From contig JBEIHY010000005.1 of NCBI GenBank assembly GCA_040381035.1, positions 8,668 through 72,667 of the forward strand: a stretch of 64,000 bases of DNA, written 5' to 3'. The notes under the pieces were generated by a model, which was given only the letters and a program-made list of their open reading frames with translations, was not told the origin of the DNA and made no database searches. This document shows, piece after piece, positions 52,038 to 62,541 of this stretch. This DNA is from REEB506 sp040381035. Its GTDB lineage: Bacteria > Pseudomonadota > Alphaproteobacteria > Caulobacterales > Aquidulcibacteraceae. The position numbers and the translations under genes are program-made. The first letter of the stretch is position 1; every line of letters starts with the position of its first letter.

Positions 52038-53527
52038 CTACACGATCACGTCCTCATAGGCCGGCGCCCGCGAAACCAGCCGCACGCCGGAAAGACCGCG
52101 CCGGAAGGCCCAGATGTCGATCTGCTCAACCAAAAACAGCGCCGGCGCTGTCTCATGAAAGGCCCGGGCAAGGCGCTGCAGCGCGGCGAGGCGCGCTGGC
52201 CCTTCGGCGGCTTCCACCGCTTGAAAGAGCGGCATCATCGCCTTGTCGCAAAAATAGGGATTGGGCTTCTTGCAGGAGAAGTTCTCCATCGGGCGGATCG
52301 CATCATTGAAGGCGGCGGCGTTCCAGGCCATGCCGGCCGCATCCGTGCGCCAGCGTCCGCTGACGAACTGGGCGAGCCAATCGCTGAAGGTGATGGCGCG
52401 CAAATCCACATCGATCCCCACCCTGCGCAGATCAGAGGCCGCCGCCTGATAGATCTGGGTGTCTGCCGGCAGGGCGTTGGGCACCACGGCGATAGAAAGG
52501 GGAAAGCCGCGCGCAAAGCCCGCCTGCGCCAGCAGCGCCTTCGCGGCGGCGGGATCGTAGGGAAAGGCGGCGATGGCGGGATCGTGGCCGAAGGTGATGT
52601 GGGCGGCAGGCTGGCCGGCGGGACGGCTCAAACCGCGCAGCAGGATCCCAGCCAGCGCGGCCTTATCCACCGCCAGGTTCAACGCCCGGCGCACCCGCAC
52701 ATCGCGCAGCGGCGAAGACGGCCGGCCTTCGGTGATGAAGCCGAAGGACATGACCTGCATCGCCGGCGCAATGACATGGCGATAGCCCCGCGCCGTGAGC
52801 AGATCCAGATCATCGATCCCCACCATCGCAAGATCGACATCGCCGGACATCAGCGCCTGCACCCGCGCCGGCGTTTCCGGCAATTCGTAGAGCGAAAGCC
52901 GGGGTGTGCGCGCCGGGCGGAAAGCATGGGGATTTGCGAGCATGTCGGCGCGACGCGTTGTCTGGCCCCAATCGCGGATGCGATAGGGCCCGGAGCCTTC
53001 GGGTTTCAGGGCGAAACCGGATGGCCCCAGTTGCGCCCACGCGCGCGGCGCCACGATCGCCAGGGTGGCGAGGCGCTGGGGCAGGATCGAATCGGGTTGC
53101 GTCGTGGTGAGATCAAGCGTCGCCGCATCACGCACCGTGGCGCCCACAATGGCGCGAAACCGCGCGCCCATCAGCGTGGCCCGGCCAGGCGCCGTGGCAA
53201 GCCATTGGAACGTGGCGGCCGCAGCGGCCGCATCGAACGGTTCGCCATTGCTGAACCGCACGTCCGGCCGCATCGTGAAGCGCCAGACCGTGGGATCCAC
53301 CCGCCGCCAGGACAGCGCCAGGGAGGGCCCGACGGTGAAATCCCCTTGCAGGCGCGTCAGCCCGTCGAACAGGGCGTTCCAGCTGTAGGCATTGGGCGTT
53401 CCGTCGGCGAGGAAGGGATTGCCCCAGGGGCTTGGCAATTGATTGATGGCGCAGCGCAGGACGGTGTTGGGCGCGGCTCCGGCAAGGAGCGGGGCGAGCC
53501 CAGCGCCCAGGACGGTCCGACGACGGA

Positions 53528-53531
<4 letters not shown>
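52038..53531 (-). CDS. ABC transporter substrate-binding protein, SBP family 5, system 1
   Basis: A 497-residue solute-binding protein of the peptide/nickel/opine type. The N-terminus is twin-arginine-like (MIRRRTVLGAGLAPLLAGA). Family segments include YSWNALFDGLTRLQGD, RFSNGEPFDAAAAAATFQWL and GSGPYRIRDWG. An unusual two-cysteine segment FSCKKPNPYFCDKAM occurs near residue 420 and is shared with the second binding protein, which is a clear paralog. The substrate is unknown. It overlaps the ATPase gene upstream by 4 bp and closes the first importer set. Confidence 0.9.
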
Positions 53532-54285
<754 letters not shown>

Positions 54286-54289
<4 letters not shown>

Positions 54290-55245
54290 GGCCCCGCCTC
54301 TATCGGATGATGGCACGCCGCCGCGCGCCCGGCATGCGCAGACAGAAGCGGGGCGACATCCCGGCACACCACCTGTGCGCGCAGGCAGCGCGGCGCAAAG
54401 CGGCAGCCGGGCGAAGGCTCCGCCGCACTTGGCGCCGCCCCCGGGATCGGCGCCGGGGGATCGACTGCGCCGATGCGGGGCTGGGCGTCAAGGAGGGCGC
54501 GCAAATAGGGATGGGCCGGCGCGGAGAACAGATCCTTCAACGGCCCCAGCTCCACCAGCAGCCCGCCATACATCACGCCGATCCGAGTACAGATCCGCGC
54601 CGCGGCGAAGAGATCATGGGTGACCACCAAGGTTGCGCGTGCAGCGGCGCCGGCGGCCAGGCAATCCAGCACGCCGAGGCGGGCGGTGGGATCAAGCGCA
54701 GTGGTCGGTTCATCGGCGATCAGCACGCGGGGATCGTTCACCCGCGCCAGCGCGATCAGCGCCCGCTGCCGCTGGCCGCCGGACAATTCATGAGGAAAGC
54801 GCCGCGCCAGGACTGCGGGCTGCGCCAAACCGACCGCGTCCAAAGCGGCCACGGCGCGGGCGCGCGCAGCCGGCCAGGGCAAGACGTGATGGGCCCGCAC
54901 GGCCTCCGCGATCACATCGCCCAGCCGGCGCAAGGGATTGAGGCTCGCGAAGGGATCCTGGAACACCATGGCGATGCCCGGCCCTCGCAGCCGCCGCCAT
55001 GCCGGCCCCGAAAGGCCGGCCAAGTCTTCCCCATCGAGGCGAACACGACCGCCGGCCAGCACGATCCCCTCTGGAAGCATCCCCGCGATCGCGCGCATCA
55101 GGAGGGACTTTCCCGATCCGGATTCTCCCACGATGCCGAGGATCTCGCCATCCGCAACCGTGAACGAGACGCCATGTAAGAGACGCGCGCCGTCGCTGCG
55201 GCGCGCAAGCGCGAGGTCCTCAACGCTGAGGCGTGGCAAGCCCAT
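54286..55245 (-). CDS. ABC importer ATPase (DppD-like, with C-terminal cysteine domain), system 1
   Basis: A 319-residue ATP-binding subunit. Walker A is VGESGSGKSLLMRA, the Q-loop MVFQDPFASLNPLRR, the signature LSGGQRQRALIALA and Walker B VLIADEPTTALD. The C-terminal extension typical of oligopeptide/dipeptide ATPases carries cysteines (GCRFAPRCLRAQVVCRD). The ATG at 55245 shares one base with the stop of the permease gene (TGATG). It is the long partner of the two ATPases of this system; in system 2 the long partner is encoded second rather than first. Confidence 0.93.
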
Positions 55246-56081
55246 CACCGCCCCCTCCCTGCCCGGGCCGCAAGCCCCTCCCCGATCAGCGTCGCCGCCA
55301 GAACTGCGAGCACCATGGCCGCCGCCGGCGCCAGCATGATCCACGGCGCCTGGAACAGGAAGGAGCGGCTTTCCGCCAGGATCGCCCCCCAGCTTGGCGC
55401 ATCGAGCGGTGCGCCGACGCCAAGGAAGGCCAGCGCGCTTTCCGCAATCAGCATGTCGGCGAAATGGAAGGCGCCCAGCGCGGCGAGCGAGGGGATCATC
55501 CCGGGCAAAACGTGGCGGGCCAGCGTCACCGTCGGGCCAACGCCGGCCAGGCGCGCAGCCAGCACGTAATCACGCGCAAGCAGCGAGGAAGCCTCTGCAT
55601 AGGCCACGCGCGCAAACACCGGCGCGGTCAGCACGCCCAAAACGATCAGCACAGTGAAAAATCCCTGCCCGATCAGGGCAAGGAGGCAAAGCGCGGCGAT
55701 CAGCGCCGGAAACGCCAGCGCAAGATTGATCGCCTGCAGCGCCAGCGCCTTCAGCCAGCCCCTGGCCTGCGCCGCCGCAAGGCCGATCGGCACCCCGATG
55801 GCGGCGGCAAGGGCGGTGGCGCTTAAGGCGACGCCAAGGGACCAGCTCGCCCCGGCCGCGATCCGGGCGGAAAGATCGCGCCCCAATTGGTCGGCCCCCA
55901 AAAGTCGCCCGGGGGAAAACGGCGCGGCGAAGCGCTGCGTCAACACTACATCCCCCGAAGGCGGCAAAAGGAGGGGCGCCAGCAGCGCAAGCGCGCCAAG
56001 CAGGCCGGCAAGCGCGAGGCCAGGGCCAAGCCAGTCGCCGCGATCTGCGCGGCCGGCGCGGGCGGGCTGGGCGAAGATCAC
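55245..56081 (-). CDS. ABC importer permease (DppC-like), system 1
   Basis: A 278-residue inner-membrane permease with about six membrane segments. The DppC-type GADQLGRDLSARIAAG loop after the first segment and the coupling loop DYVLAARLAGVGPTVTLARH, then HFADMLIAESALAFLGVG, are conserved. The start is a GTG at 56081 overlapping the TGA of the partner permease (GTGA). The open frame continues upstream to 57005, but that part is antiparallel coding noise of the partner gene and not a fusion. Confidence 0.9.
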   Translation of the reverse strand: MIFAQPARAGRADRGDWLGPGLALAGLLGALALLAPLLLPPSGDVVLTQRFAAPFSPGRLLGADQLGRDLSARIAAGASWSLGVALSATALAAAIGVPIGLAAAQARGWLKALALQAINLALAFPALIAALCLLALIGQGFFTVLIVLGVLTAPVFARVAYAEASSLLARDYVLAARLAGVGPTVTLARHVLPGMIPSLAALGAFHFADMLIAESALAFLGVGAPLDAPSWGAILAESRSFLFQAPWIMLAPAAAMVLAVLAATLIGEGLAARAGRGR

Positions 56082-57019
56082 GCTGGCCGGATCCGCGGAT
56101 CGATCAGCCGGATGGCGATGTCGGCAGCGGCGCCGGCGGCGAACACCATAACGCAGATCACGAGCACCAACGCCTGGACCACGGGGAAATCCAGCGTCAG
56201 CGTGGATTGAACCAGAAGCCGCCCAAGCCCGGGCCAGGCGAAGATCGTTTCCGTGACCACCGCGCCTGAGACGAGGAACGAAAACTGCGCGCCGAGAAGC
56301 GCGACGGCGCCGATCAGGGCATTGGGCAGGATGTGGCGCCACAGGATGCGCCGGGGGGAAAGACCCGCGGCTTCGGCGGTGCGGACATAATCCTGCGTCC
56401 GGGCGGCGGCGATATTGGCCGCGATCAGGCGCGCCAATTTCGGGACGAGAAAGGTCGCCAGGGTCACGCTGGGCAGGATCCAGGCGCTGACCCGCCCCGC
56501 CCCCATCGCTGGCAGCCAGCCAAGCTGCACGCAAAACACCTGGATGAGCACCAGCGCCACCACCAGGCCCGGCATGCTCTGCACCAGGATGAGGAGGCCA
56601 AGCCCGACGCGCTGGCCAAGCCGGTCCGGCGCCGCGCCCAGCCAAACGCCCAGCGGCATCGCCAGCGCGATCGTGAGGCTTATCGCCAGCCCCGCCATCA
56701 ACAGCGTGTTGGACACGGCGGCGAGCACGACGGCGATCGCCGGCTGGCCGGTGGCGAGGGAGGCGCCGAAATCCCCACCCAGCGCCTTGGCGAGATAGGC
56801 GACATATTGCGCCCACAACGGACGATCCAGTCCGTAAGCGGCGCGCACGGCTGCGAGACTTGCCTTGTCGGCGTCTTCGCCTGCAAGCAGCATGGCCGGA
56901 TCGCCGGTGAGGCGCAGTGCGGCGAACAGCAGCGTGAACACCGCCAGTGCGAGCGCCAGCACCTCCAGGATGCGCGCGCCAAATGCGCGCCCAAGGGCGC
57001 CCCATTCAACCCGGATCAT
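56078..57019 (-). CDS. ABC importer permease (DppB-like), system 1
   Basis: A 313-residue permease with six hydrophobic segments. The DppB signatures are present: LRLTGDPAMLLAG, a YGLDRPLWAQYVAYLAKALG periplasmic segment, the EAA-like loop DYVRTAEAAGLSPRRILWRH and the end segment FAWPGLGRLLVQSTLTLDFP. It pairs with the DppC-like permease to form the channel. The ATG at 57019 lies inside the end of the upstream small-protein gene (14-bp overlap), which indicates translational coupling. Confidence 0.92.
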   Translation of the reverse strand: MIRVEWGALGRAFGARILEVLALALAVFTLLFAALRLTGDPAMLLAGEDADKASLAAVRAAYGLDRPLWAQYVAYLAKALGGDFGASLATGQPAIAVVLAAVSNTLLMAGLAISLTIALAMPLGVWLGAAPDRLGQRVGLGLLILVQSMPGLVVALVLIQVFCVQLGWLPAMGAGRVSAWILPSVTLATFLVPKLARLIAANIAAARTQDYVRTAEAAGLSPRRILWRHILPNALIGAVALLGAQFSFLVSGAVVTETIFAWPGLGRLLVQSTLTLDFPVVQALVLVICVMVFAAGAAADIAIRLIDPRIRPA

Positions 57020-57329
57020 GGGGCCCGGCGCGGGGATCGATCATGATGCGCAGGACACGCGCGAGCATCGCATCGCGGGCCGCAGCGCGGGCGGCCTCGG
57101 CGTCGGCGTCACCGGCGGCTTCCTTCTGATCGGCGAGGCTGCGGCCCGTCAGGCGGGCCATCTCCCGCTCCAGTCGGTCGATCCGATCATTGGCGGCGCC
57201 AAGCTCCACCGCCAAAGCGAGCGCGATGGTGAGCACATCCTCCGCTTCCGCGCAGTTGAGGCTGGCGGGCCTGCGGCCGCGGTTGAGGCCGACCAGGGTG
57301 GCGACCGCATCGGCATCGGCGGCGTTCAT
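57006..57329 (-). CDS. Small helical protein of unknown function, copy B
   Basis: A 107-residue soluble, helical protein. The middle reads as an amphipathic coil (LALAVELGAANDRIDRLER, then MARLTGRSLADQKEAAGDAD) and it ends with a basic/alanine helix (RAAARDAMLARVLRIM). The arrangement of leucine-rich helix, LE pair, glycine turn and alanine-rich helix matches the 96-residue protein at 49716-50006. GGAGG precedes the ATG at 57329. It overlaps the second binding-protein gene (4 bp) and the DppB gene (14 bp), so it is made together with the importers. No known domain is recognised. Confidence 0.72.
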   Translation of the reverse strand: MNAADADAVATLVGLNRGRRPASLNCAEAEDVLTIALALAVELGAANDRIDRLEREMARLTGRSLADQKEAAGDADAEAARAAARDAMLARVLRIMIDPRAGPHDPG

Positions 57330-58843
57330 CGGCGAACCTCCCTTGCAAGCGTGAGATGGTCCCAACCGGGGACGCGATTGGCCAGCGCCACGCCGGATAG
57401 ATCCGGCCGATAGGCCCAGATATCCACCTGCTCCACCAGAAAGAGCGCAGGCGCAGCCTCCTGATAGCGGCGCGCCAGCCCGCGCATCGCGGCGTCGCGC
57501 GCGGCCGGATCCAGGATTTCGCTGGCCTCGCCGAGGGCCGCAGCGAGGGCCTTATCGCAAAAGAATGGCTTGGGCCGCTTGCAGGAAAAGCTTTCCATCG
57601 GGCGGGTGACGTCGTTGTAGGGCGCGCTGTTCCAAGAAGCGCCGAAGGCGTCCACCGTCCACAGATTGCCAGCGAGCTTGCGCAGATATTGCGCCAGCGT
57701 GATTACCCGGATGCGCGGGCGCACGCCGACGGCCCGCAGATCGGAAGCGAGCGCCTGGAAGATCAGGCTATCTGCTGGGAAGGCGTTGATCTGCAACTCA
57801 ATGTCCAGGCTGAAGCCATCAGGATAGCCCGCCGCGGCGATGAGCGCGCGCGCCTTTGCCGGATCGTGGGGATAGGCCGAGAGCGCCGCGTCATGCCCGC
57901 TCGCCCCCGCAGGCGCCGGCTGGGACGCCGCGCGCCCCATACCGCGCAGCAGCATCTTTGCCAGGGCTTCCTTGTCGACAGCGTAGTTCAAGGCCTGGCG
58001 CACCCGCAGATCCTGAAGCGGCGAAGGCGTCTTGCGTTCGGTAATGAAAGCGATGGACATCACCGACATCGTTCCCGCCGTCAGCACCGAAAAGCCCCGC
58101 GCCCGCAGGCGGTCCAGCTCTTCGATCTCGACAGGCGCGATGTCGACGTCCCGCGACAAGAGCGCCTGGGAGCGGACGGCGGCGTCCGGAAGCTCGACAA
58201 ACTCCAGGTCCGAAATAACGCCCCTGCGCCAGGCGTTCGGATTTGCTTCCAGCGTCACGCGCCGCCGGCGCTGGTCCCAGGCGGCGAGGCGATAGGGCCC
58301 AGTGCCGATGGGGGCCTGGGCAAAGCCCGCGGGGCCGAGTTGCACCCAGGCCTTGGGCTCCACCATGAGCGCCGCGATCAGGCGCTTGGGCAGGATCGGA
58401 TCGGGCCGCGTCGTCTCCAGGATGAGGGCGAGCGGTCCATCCGCCGTCGCCGCCTTCAGGGTGCGCAGTTCATTTCCGACCACCGTGCGCTTGCCTGCGG
58501 GGCTGGTGAGCCAGGTCAAGACCGCGGCGGCGGCGGCGGCGTCGAACGCCTCGCCATTGGAAAAGCGCACGCCCGCGCGCAGCGAAAAGCGCCAGCGCGT
58601 CGGCGCCTCCATCGCCCAGGAGGTGGCCAAAGCGGGCTGGAGGCGGCCCTGGGCATCAAGCCGCGTCAACGCGTCAAACAGGGCATACCAGACGAGCGTG
58701 CCGGGGCGTCCATTGCCACGGAAGGGATCGCCCATGGAGACCGGCAGCGTGTTGACGCCGACGCGCAAGCGCTCCTGCGCCTGCGCCGGCCAAGGCGCAA
58801 GCGCGACCATCATCAGCAGAAGGATGGCCAGCGCGCGTCTCAT
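57326..58843 (-). CDS. ABC transporter substrate-binding protein, SBP family 5, system 2
   Basis: A 505-residue binding protein with a Sec signal peptide (RRALAILLLMMVALAPWPAQA). Family segments include WYALFDALTRLDAQG, FSNGEAFDAAAAAAVLTWL and GTGPYRLAAWDQ. The two-cysteine segment FSCKRPKPFFCDKAL is shared with the system 1 protein, as is the end APALFLVEQVDIWAYRPDL. The pair is thus a diverged duplication, and a common, cysteine-dependent or disulphide-stabilised pocket is likely. The ATG at 58843 overlaps the methyltransferase stop; the longer frame to 58954 adds an unlikely N-terminus before the signal peptide. Confidence 0.9.
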   Translation of the reverse strand: MRRALAILLLMMVALAPWPAQAQERLRVGVNTLPVSMGDPFRGNGRPGTLVWYALFDALTRLDAQGRLQPALATSWAMEAPTRWRFSLRAGVRFSNGEAFDAAAAAAVLTWLTSPAGKRTVVGNELRTLKAATADGPLALILETTRPDPILPKRLIAALMVEPKAWVQLGPAGFAQAPIGTGPYRLAAWDQRRRRVTLEANPNAWRRGVISDLEFVELPDAAVRSQALLSRDVDIAPVEIEELDRLRARGFSVLTAGTMSVMSIAFITERKTPSPLQDLRVRQALNYAVDKEALAKMLLRGMGRAASQPAPAGASGHDAALSAYPHDPAKARALIAAAGYPDGFSLDIELQINAFPADSLIFQALASDLRAVGVRPRIRVITLAQYLRKLAGNLWTVDAFGASWNSAPYNDVTRPMESFSCKRPKPFFCDKALAAALGEASEILDPAARDAAMRGLARRYQEAAPALFLVEQVDIWAYRPDLSGVALANRVPGWDHLTLAREVRR

Positions 58844-59964
58844 GTGGGCTTTTCTCCCACCAGCACGTACCAATCGCCAATGCCGTCCTTCTTGGCGAGC
58901 TTCAGTTCCAGGATCTGCCCCTCGGCAAACCCCGCCGCCGCCATATCCGCGCACAGATCATCACCGGCATAGATCGACCAGAAGGCCTCGCCGTTGAACC
59001 ATGTATCCCAAGCGCGCTCGACCTGGCGGGGCAGCGTGGGTTCGAAGCGGGTGGGCACGTCCTGGTGGATGGCGAAGCCGCCCGGGGCGAGGACGCGCGC
59101 GGCCTCCGCGATCATCGCCTGGCGCTTTTCGCGCCCGATCTCGTGCAGGAGATTGTGGCTTACCACGAGGTCGAAATGGCCATCGGGGAACGGCAAGGCA
59201 TGGGCGTCGATCTGGTGGAAGTGGACGGCGACGCCCAGTCCTTCGGCGCGGGCATGGGCATAGCGCAGCATCGCTGCGCCGATATCGCCGCCATGCACCT
59301 CCGCATCCGGATAATGCGCGGCATAGGCGGCGGTGGCGGCGCCGGCGGAGCAGCCGATATCGAGGATGCGCGTGGGCTTGAACGCCGGGTGCGAGCCCTC
59401 CAGCCAGGCGATGATCGCCCCGGCCTTGCTGTCGGTCTTGCCCAGGCCCTGGCCGAAGGCGAAGACATTGCCGCCGGTTTCGTAAAGCGCGCCGGCCATC
59501 ACATCGCGCGCGGAGCGGGTGAGCGCATAGCCACCGGGCTGAAGATGGATGTCGATCGCCGCCACCTCTGCGGAGGGCTCCGTATGCGGATCAAGGTGCA
59601 GGGCGCCGCGTTTGCCGGGCGCCGCGATCAGCGCTGCGGCGCTCTCTTCCATCCTCGCGGCTTCGCGCATCACCGGCTCGCCGGCGCTGACCCAGATCAT
59701 TTCCTGGGCGGCGCGGTTGGCCCCGCTCCACAGCCGATAGCCGCGGCTTTTGAAGAAGGCTTCGCGGATATCCTCCGGCGATTGCGGGCTGCGGCCGTGT
59801 TCGGCGGCGAAAGCAGGCGCGCCTTCTTGTTCATAGCGGGCGATGTTGCGCGGGCGCACCTGCGTGTTGAGGAACCGGCGCATCGCCACAACCGTGCGCT
59901 GGCGGGAGCGATCCTCCGGCGTCAGCAGCGGCAGAAGCGGGTGAGCGACAGAACGGACATCCAT
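58840..59964 (-). CDS. SAM-dependent methyltransferase, copy B, with long N-terminal region
   Basis: A 374-residue protein. An N-terminal region of about 190 residues contains DIHLQPGGYALTRSARDV, the same block seen in the other methyltransferase of this island. The C-terminal class I methyltransferase domain shows ILDIGCSAGAATAAYAAHY (motif I), EVHGGDIGAAMLRYA and LVVSHNLLHEIGREKR. AAGGAGA precedes the ATG at 59964. It lies between the system 2 ATPases (11-bp gap) and binding protein (4-bp overlap), so it is an integral part of that module. The substrate is unknown; it might modify the imported compound or a partner protein. Confidence 0.85.
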   Translation of the reverse strand: MDVRSVAHPLLPLLTPEDRSRQRTVVAMRRFLNTQVRPRNIARYEQEGAPAFAAEHGRSPQSPEDIREAFFKSRGYRLWSGANRAAQEMIWVSAGEPVMREAARMEESAAALIAAPGKRGALHLDPHTEPSAEVAAIDIHLQPGGYALTRSARDVMAGALYETGGNVFAFGQGLGKTDSKAGAIIAWLEGSHPAFKPTRILDIGCSAGAATAAYAAHYPDAEVHGGDIGAAMLRYAHARAEGLGVAVHFHQIDAHALPFPDGHFDLVVSHNLLHEIGREKRQAMIAEAARVLAPGGFAIHQDVPTRFEPTLPRQVERAWDTWFNGEAFWSIYAGDDLCADMAAAGFAEGQILELKLAKKDGIGDWYVLVGEKPT

Positions 59965-59975
59965 GGCGGTCTCCT

Positions 59976-60926
59976 TCAGGCGTCTTCAAGCGGGAAAAAA
60001 CACGCGACGGCGCGGGCGTCCAGGCCGTCGATCAGGGGTGGGACCTGCGCGCAAATCGATTGCCGGCGCGGGCAGCGCGAGGCGAAGGCGCAGCCCGCTT
60101 CGGCTCCGCCAAGCCCGGCCTCTTCCAGCGCGACTGCCGGCAGATCCAGGCCGCCGCGATCGAGATCGGGCACGGCGTCCGCCAGGAGGCGCGCATATGG
60201 GTGGCGCGGGGCCGCCAAAACCGCGCGGGCCGGGCCGGCCTCCACGACGCGACCGGCATAGAGCACCAGCACCCGATCCGCGAGGTGGGCCACCATGCCG
60301 AGATCATGGCTGATAAAGAGGATCGCGAGGCCGGACTCGCGCCGCAGCGCAGCGAACAGATCAGCGATCTCGGCCTGGGTGGAGACGTCCAGGGCGGAGA
60401 GGGATTCGTCCGCGATAAGCAGATCCGGCGCCATGGCCAGCGCCCGGGCGATGGCGACGCGCTGCTTTTCCCCACCCGAGAGCGCCCGCGGCTTGCGCGT
60501 CAGGAGCGCGGGATCAAGCCGCACCCGCGCGGCCAAGGCCTCGGTCTGCGCAGCAATCTCGGGGCGCGACCCAACACCGCGCACGATAAGCGCCTCGGCG
60601 ATGGCGGCGCGGGCGCTGTGGGCGGGATTGAGGCTCGCGTCGGGATCCTGGAACACCATCTGGATGCGGCGGCGCAGGGCCTTTGCCTTGGCCTTGCCCG
60701 CCATAGCTGGATCGCGCCCATCGATCAGGATGCGCCCGGTGGTGAGCGGGGCGAGCCCCGCGATCGCCCGCGCCGCAGTGGACTTGCCCGAGCCGCTTTC
60801 TCCGACCAGCGCCAGCATCTCGCCGCGCGCCAGGCTGAAGCCGAGATCGGCCAACGCCTGCACGCGGCGCGCGCCAGACCGGTAGAGCACGCCAAGGCCC
60901 TCCACCTGCAGGAGCGGCGCGATCAT
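59976..60926 (-). CDS. ABC importer ATPase (DppF-like, with C-terminal cysteine domain), system 2
   Basis: A 316-residue ATP-binding subunit. Walker A is VGESGSGKSTAARA, the Q-loop MVFQDPDASLNPAH, the signature LSGGEKQRVAIARALA and Walker B LLIADESLSALD. The C-terminal peptide-importer extension has cysteines (GCAFASRCPRRQSICAQV). It overlaps the partner ATPase by 4 bp. The methyltransferase gene begins 11 bp downstream. Confidence 0.93.
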   Translation of the reverse strand: MIAPLLQVEGLGVLYRSGARRVQALADLGFSLARGEMLALVGESGSGKSTAARAIAGLAPLTTGRILIDGRDPAMAGKAKAKALRRRIQMVFQDPDASLNPAHSARAAIAEALIVRGVGSRPEIAAQTEALAARVRLDPALLTRKPRALSGGEKQRVAIARALAMAPDLLIADESLSALDVSTQAEIADLFAALRRESGLAILFISHDLGMVAHLADRVLVLYAGRVVEAGPARAVLAAPRHPYARLLADAVPDLDRGGLDLPAVALEEAGLGGAEAGCAFASRCPRRQSICAQVPPLIDGLDARAVACFFPLEDA

Positions 60927-61711
60927 GGCGCGCCGCCTGCGCCGAGGCGGCGACGCGCGGCGATCAGTGCGCCGGTATAGGCGGTTTGTGGCGCCGCGAT
61001 CAGCGTCGCAGCCGGCGCGCACTCGATAATCCGGCCCCGGTGCATCACCGCGATGCGATCACACAGCGCTGCCGCCGCGCCCAGATCATGGGTGATGAAC
61101 AAGAGGCCGCGCCCCGCCGCGCGGGCCTTGAGCAGGGCCAAGATCTGGCGCTGCACCGTGGCGTCCAGGGCGGTGGTGGGCTCATCGGCGATCAAGAGGC
61201 CCGGATTGTTGATCAGCGCGAGCGCGATCATGACCCTCTGGCGCTGACCACCCGAGAGCTGATGGGGAAAGGCGTCGACGAGGCGCTCCGGCTCCGGCAG
61301 GCGCATGTCGCCCAGGGCCTGCACCGCGCGTCGGCGCGCCGCGCCGTGCGCCAGGCCCTGATGGATCATCAGCCCGCGGATGAGCAGATCCCCCACAGGC
61401 TTCACCGGATTGAACGCCGACATCGGGTCCTGGAACACCATGCCGATGGCGCGCCCGGATAATGCACGCCGGGCCTTGTGATCGAGTGCGCACAGATCAA
61501 CCCCGTCCAGGCGCATGGCCCCGGCGGCCCGCTCCACCCCCGCAGGCAGGAGCCCGGCCACGGCGGCTGCGGTCACGGACTTGCCGGAGCCGCTTTCCCC
61601 CACAAGCCCCAGGACCTCCCCCGCCGCAATCTCGAACCCGACCTCCTCGACCAGCAGACGAGCGCCGGCCCGCAGGGTCAAGCCCGCAACCTCCAAGGCC
61701 GGCCCGCTCAC
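60923..61711 (-). CDS. ABC importer ATPase (DppD-like, short), system 2
   Basis: A 262-residue ATP-binding subunit with Walker A VGESGSGKSVTAAAVAG, Q-loop MVFQDPMSAFNPVKP, signature LSGGQRQRVMIALALI and Walker B LLIADEPTTALD. It lacks the cysteine-rich C-terminal extension that the partner ATPase has. The start is a GTG at 61711 overlapping the permease TGA (GTGA); the longer frame has no family residues. It works with the DppF-like ATPase and the two permeases. Confidence 0.92.
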   Translation of the reverse strand: MSGPALEVAGLTLRAGARLLVEEVGFEIAAGEVLGLVGESGSGKSVTAAAVAGLLPAGVERAAGAMRLDGVDLCALDHKARRALSGRAIGMVFQDPMSAFNPVKPVGDLLIRGLMIHQGLAHGAARRRAVQALGDMRLPEPERLVDAFPHQLSGGQRQRVMIALALINNPGLLIADEPTTALDATVQRQILALLKARAAGRGLLFITHDLGAAAALCDRIAVMHRGRIIECAPAATLIAAPQTAYTGALIAARRRLGAGGAP

Positions 61712-62541
61712 GGCGCGTGTCCATAGAGGCGGCGCAGGCCGTCGCCCACAAGGTTGAAGCTGATCACGATCGCCACCACCGCGAGCGCCGGCGCCAGCAA
61801 AAGCCACGGCGCCGTGAGCAGATAGGCGCGGCTGTCACTCAACATCGCGCCCCATGTGGATTGGCCAAGGGCCGCCCCCACGCCGAGGAAAGACAGGGCG
61901 CTTTCCGCGATCAGCATGTCGGCGAAGTGGAATGCGACCAGCACGCTGAGGCTGGAGAGCAGGCCCGGCAGGACGTGGCGCACCAAGAGGCGCAAGCGCC
62001 CCATCTGCATCATCGCGGCGGCGGCGATGTAATCGCGCTTGAGGATTGAGCGCGCCTCCGCATCAACCACGCGGGCAAACATCGGCCAGGTGACGAGGCC
62101 AAGCGTCAGGGCCACAGCGGTGAATCCGTTGCCCAGCACCGCGATGATCGCCACCGCAAGCACGAACACCGGCAGCGATTGCGTCAAGGCCGCGATCTGG
62201 CGGATCAGCACTCCCAGCGGCCCGCGATCCACCGCGGCAAAAAGGCCCAGCGCCACGCCCAGCGCGAAGGCGATCAGCGTGGCAGTCCCCGCCACCAGGA
62301 ACGACCAGCGCAGCCCGGTGAGCAGCCGGGAAAGGAGGTCGCGCCCGAGGTGATCGGCGCCCAGAAGATAACCGGGGCTGAGCGGCGGGGCCAGGCGATC
62401 AGCCAGGATGACGTGTTCCGGATCGTGCGGCGCCAGCGCCGGGCCGATCAACGCCAGCACGGCGAACACCCCCAGAAGGGCGAGCCCGAGCCCCACCTGT
62501 CCCCTGCCGGGCGCGACGCCTTCTTGAACAATCGCGCTCAT
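61708..62541 (-). CDS. ABC importer permease (DppC-like), system 2
   Basis: A 277-residue inner-membrane permease. The DppC-type GADHLGRDLLSRLLTGLRW loop, the coupling segment LKRDYIAAAAMMQMGRLRLL and HFADMLIAESALSFLGVG are conserved, with about six membrane segments. It is clearly paralogous to the DppC-like permease of system 1. It overlaps the DppB gene upstream and the ATPase downstream by 4 bp each. Confidence 0.92.
   Translation of the reverse strand: MSAIVQEGVAPGRGQVGLGLALLGVFAVLALIGPALAPHDPEHVILADRLAPPLSPGYLLGADHLGRDLLSRLLTGLRWSFLVAGTATLIAFALGVALGLFAAVDRGPLGVLIRQIAALTQSLPVFVLAVAIIAVLGNGFTAVALTLGLVTWPMFARVVDAEARSILKRDYIAAAAMMQMGRLRLLVRHVLPGLLSSLSVLVAFHFADMLIAESALSFLGVGAALGQSTWGAMLSDSRAYLLTAPWLLLAPALAVVAIVISFNLVGDGLRRLYGHAP

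Noticed and set aside
55245..57005. 586-residue open frame that could be read as a fused ABC permease.
   Set aside because: Only the last 278 codons resemble a permease; the upstream part overlaps the true DppB-like gene on the same strand in another frame and has no family residues. A GTG at 56081 in a GTGA overlap is the natural start.
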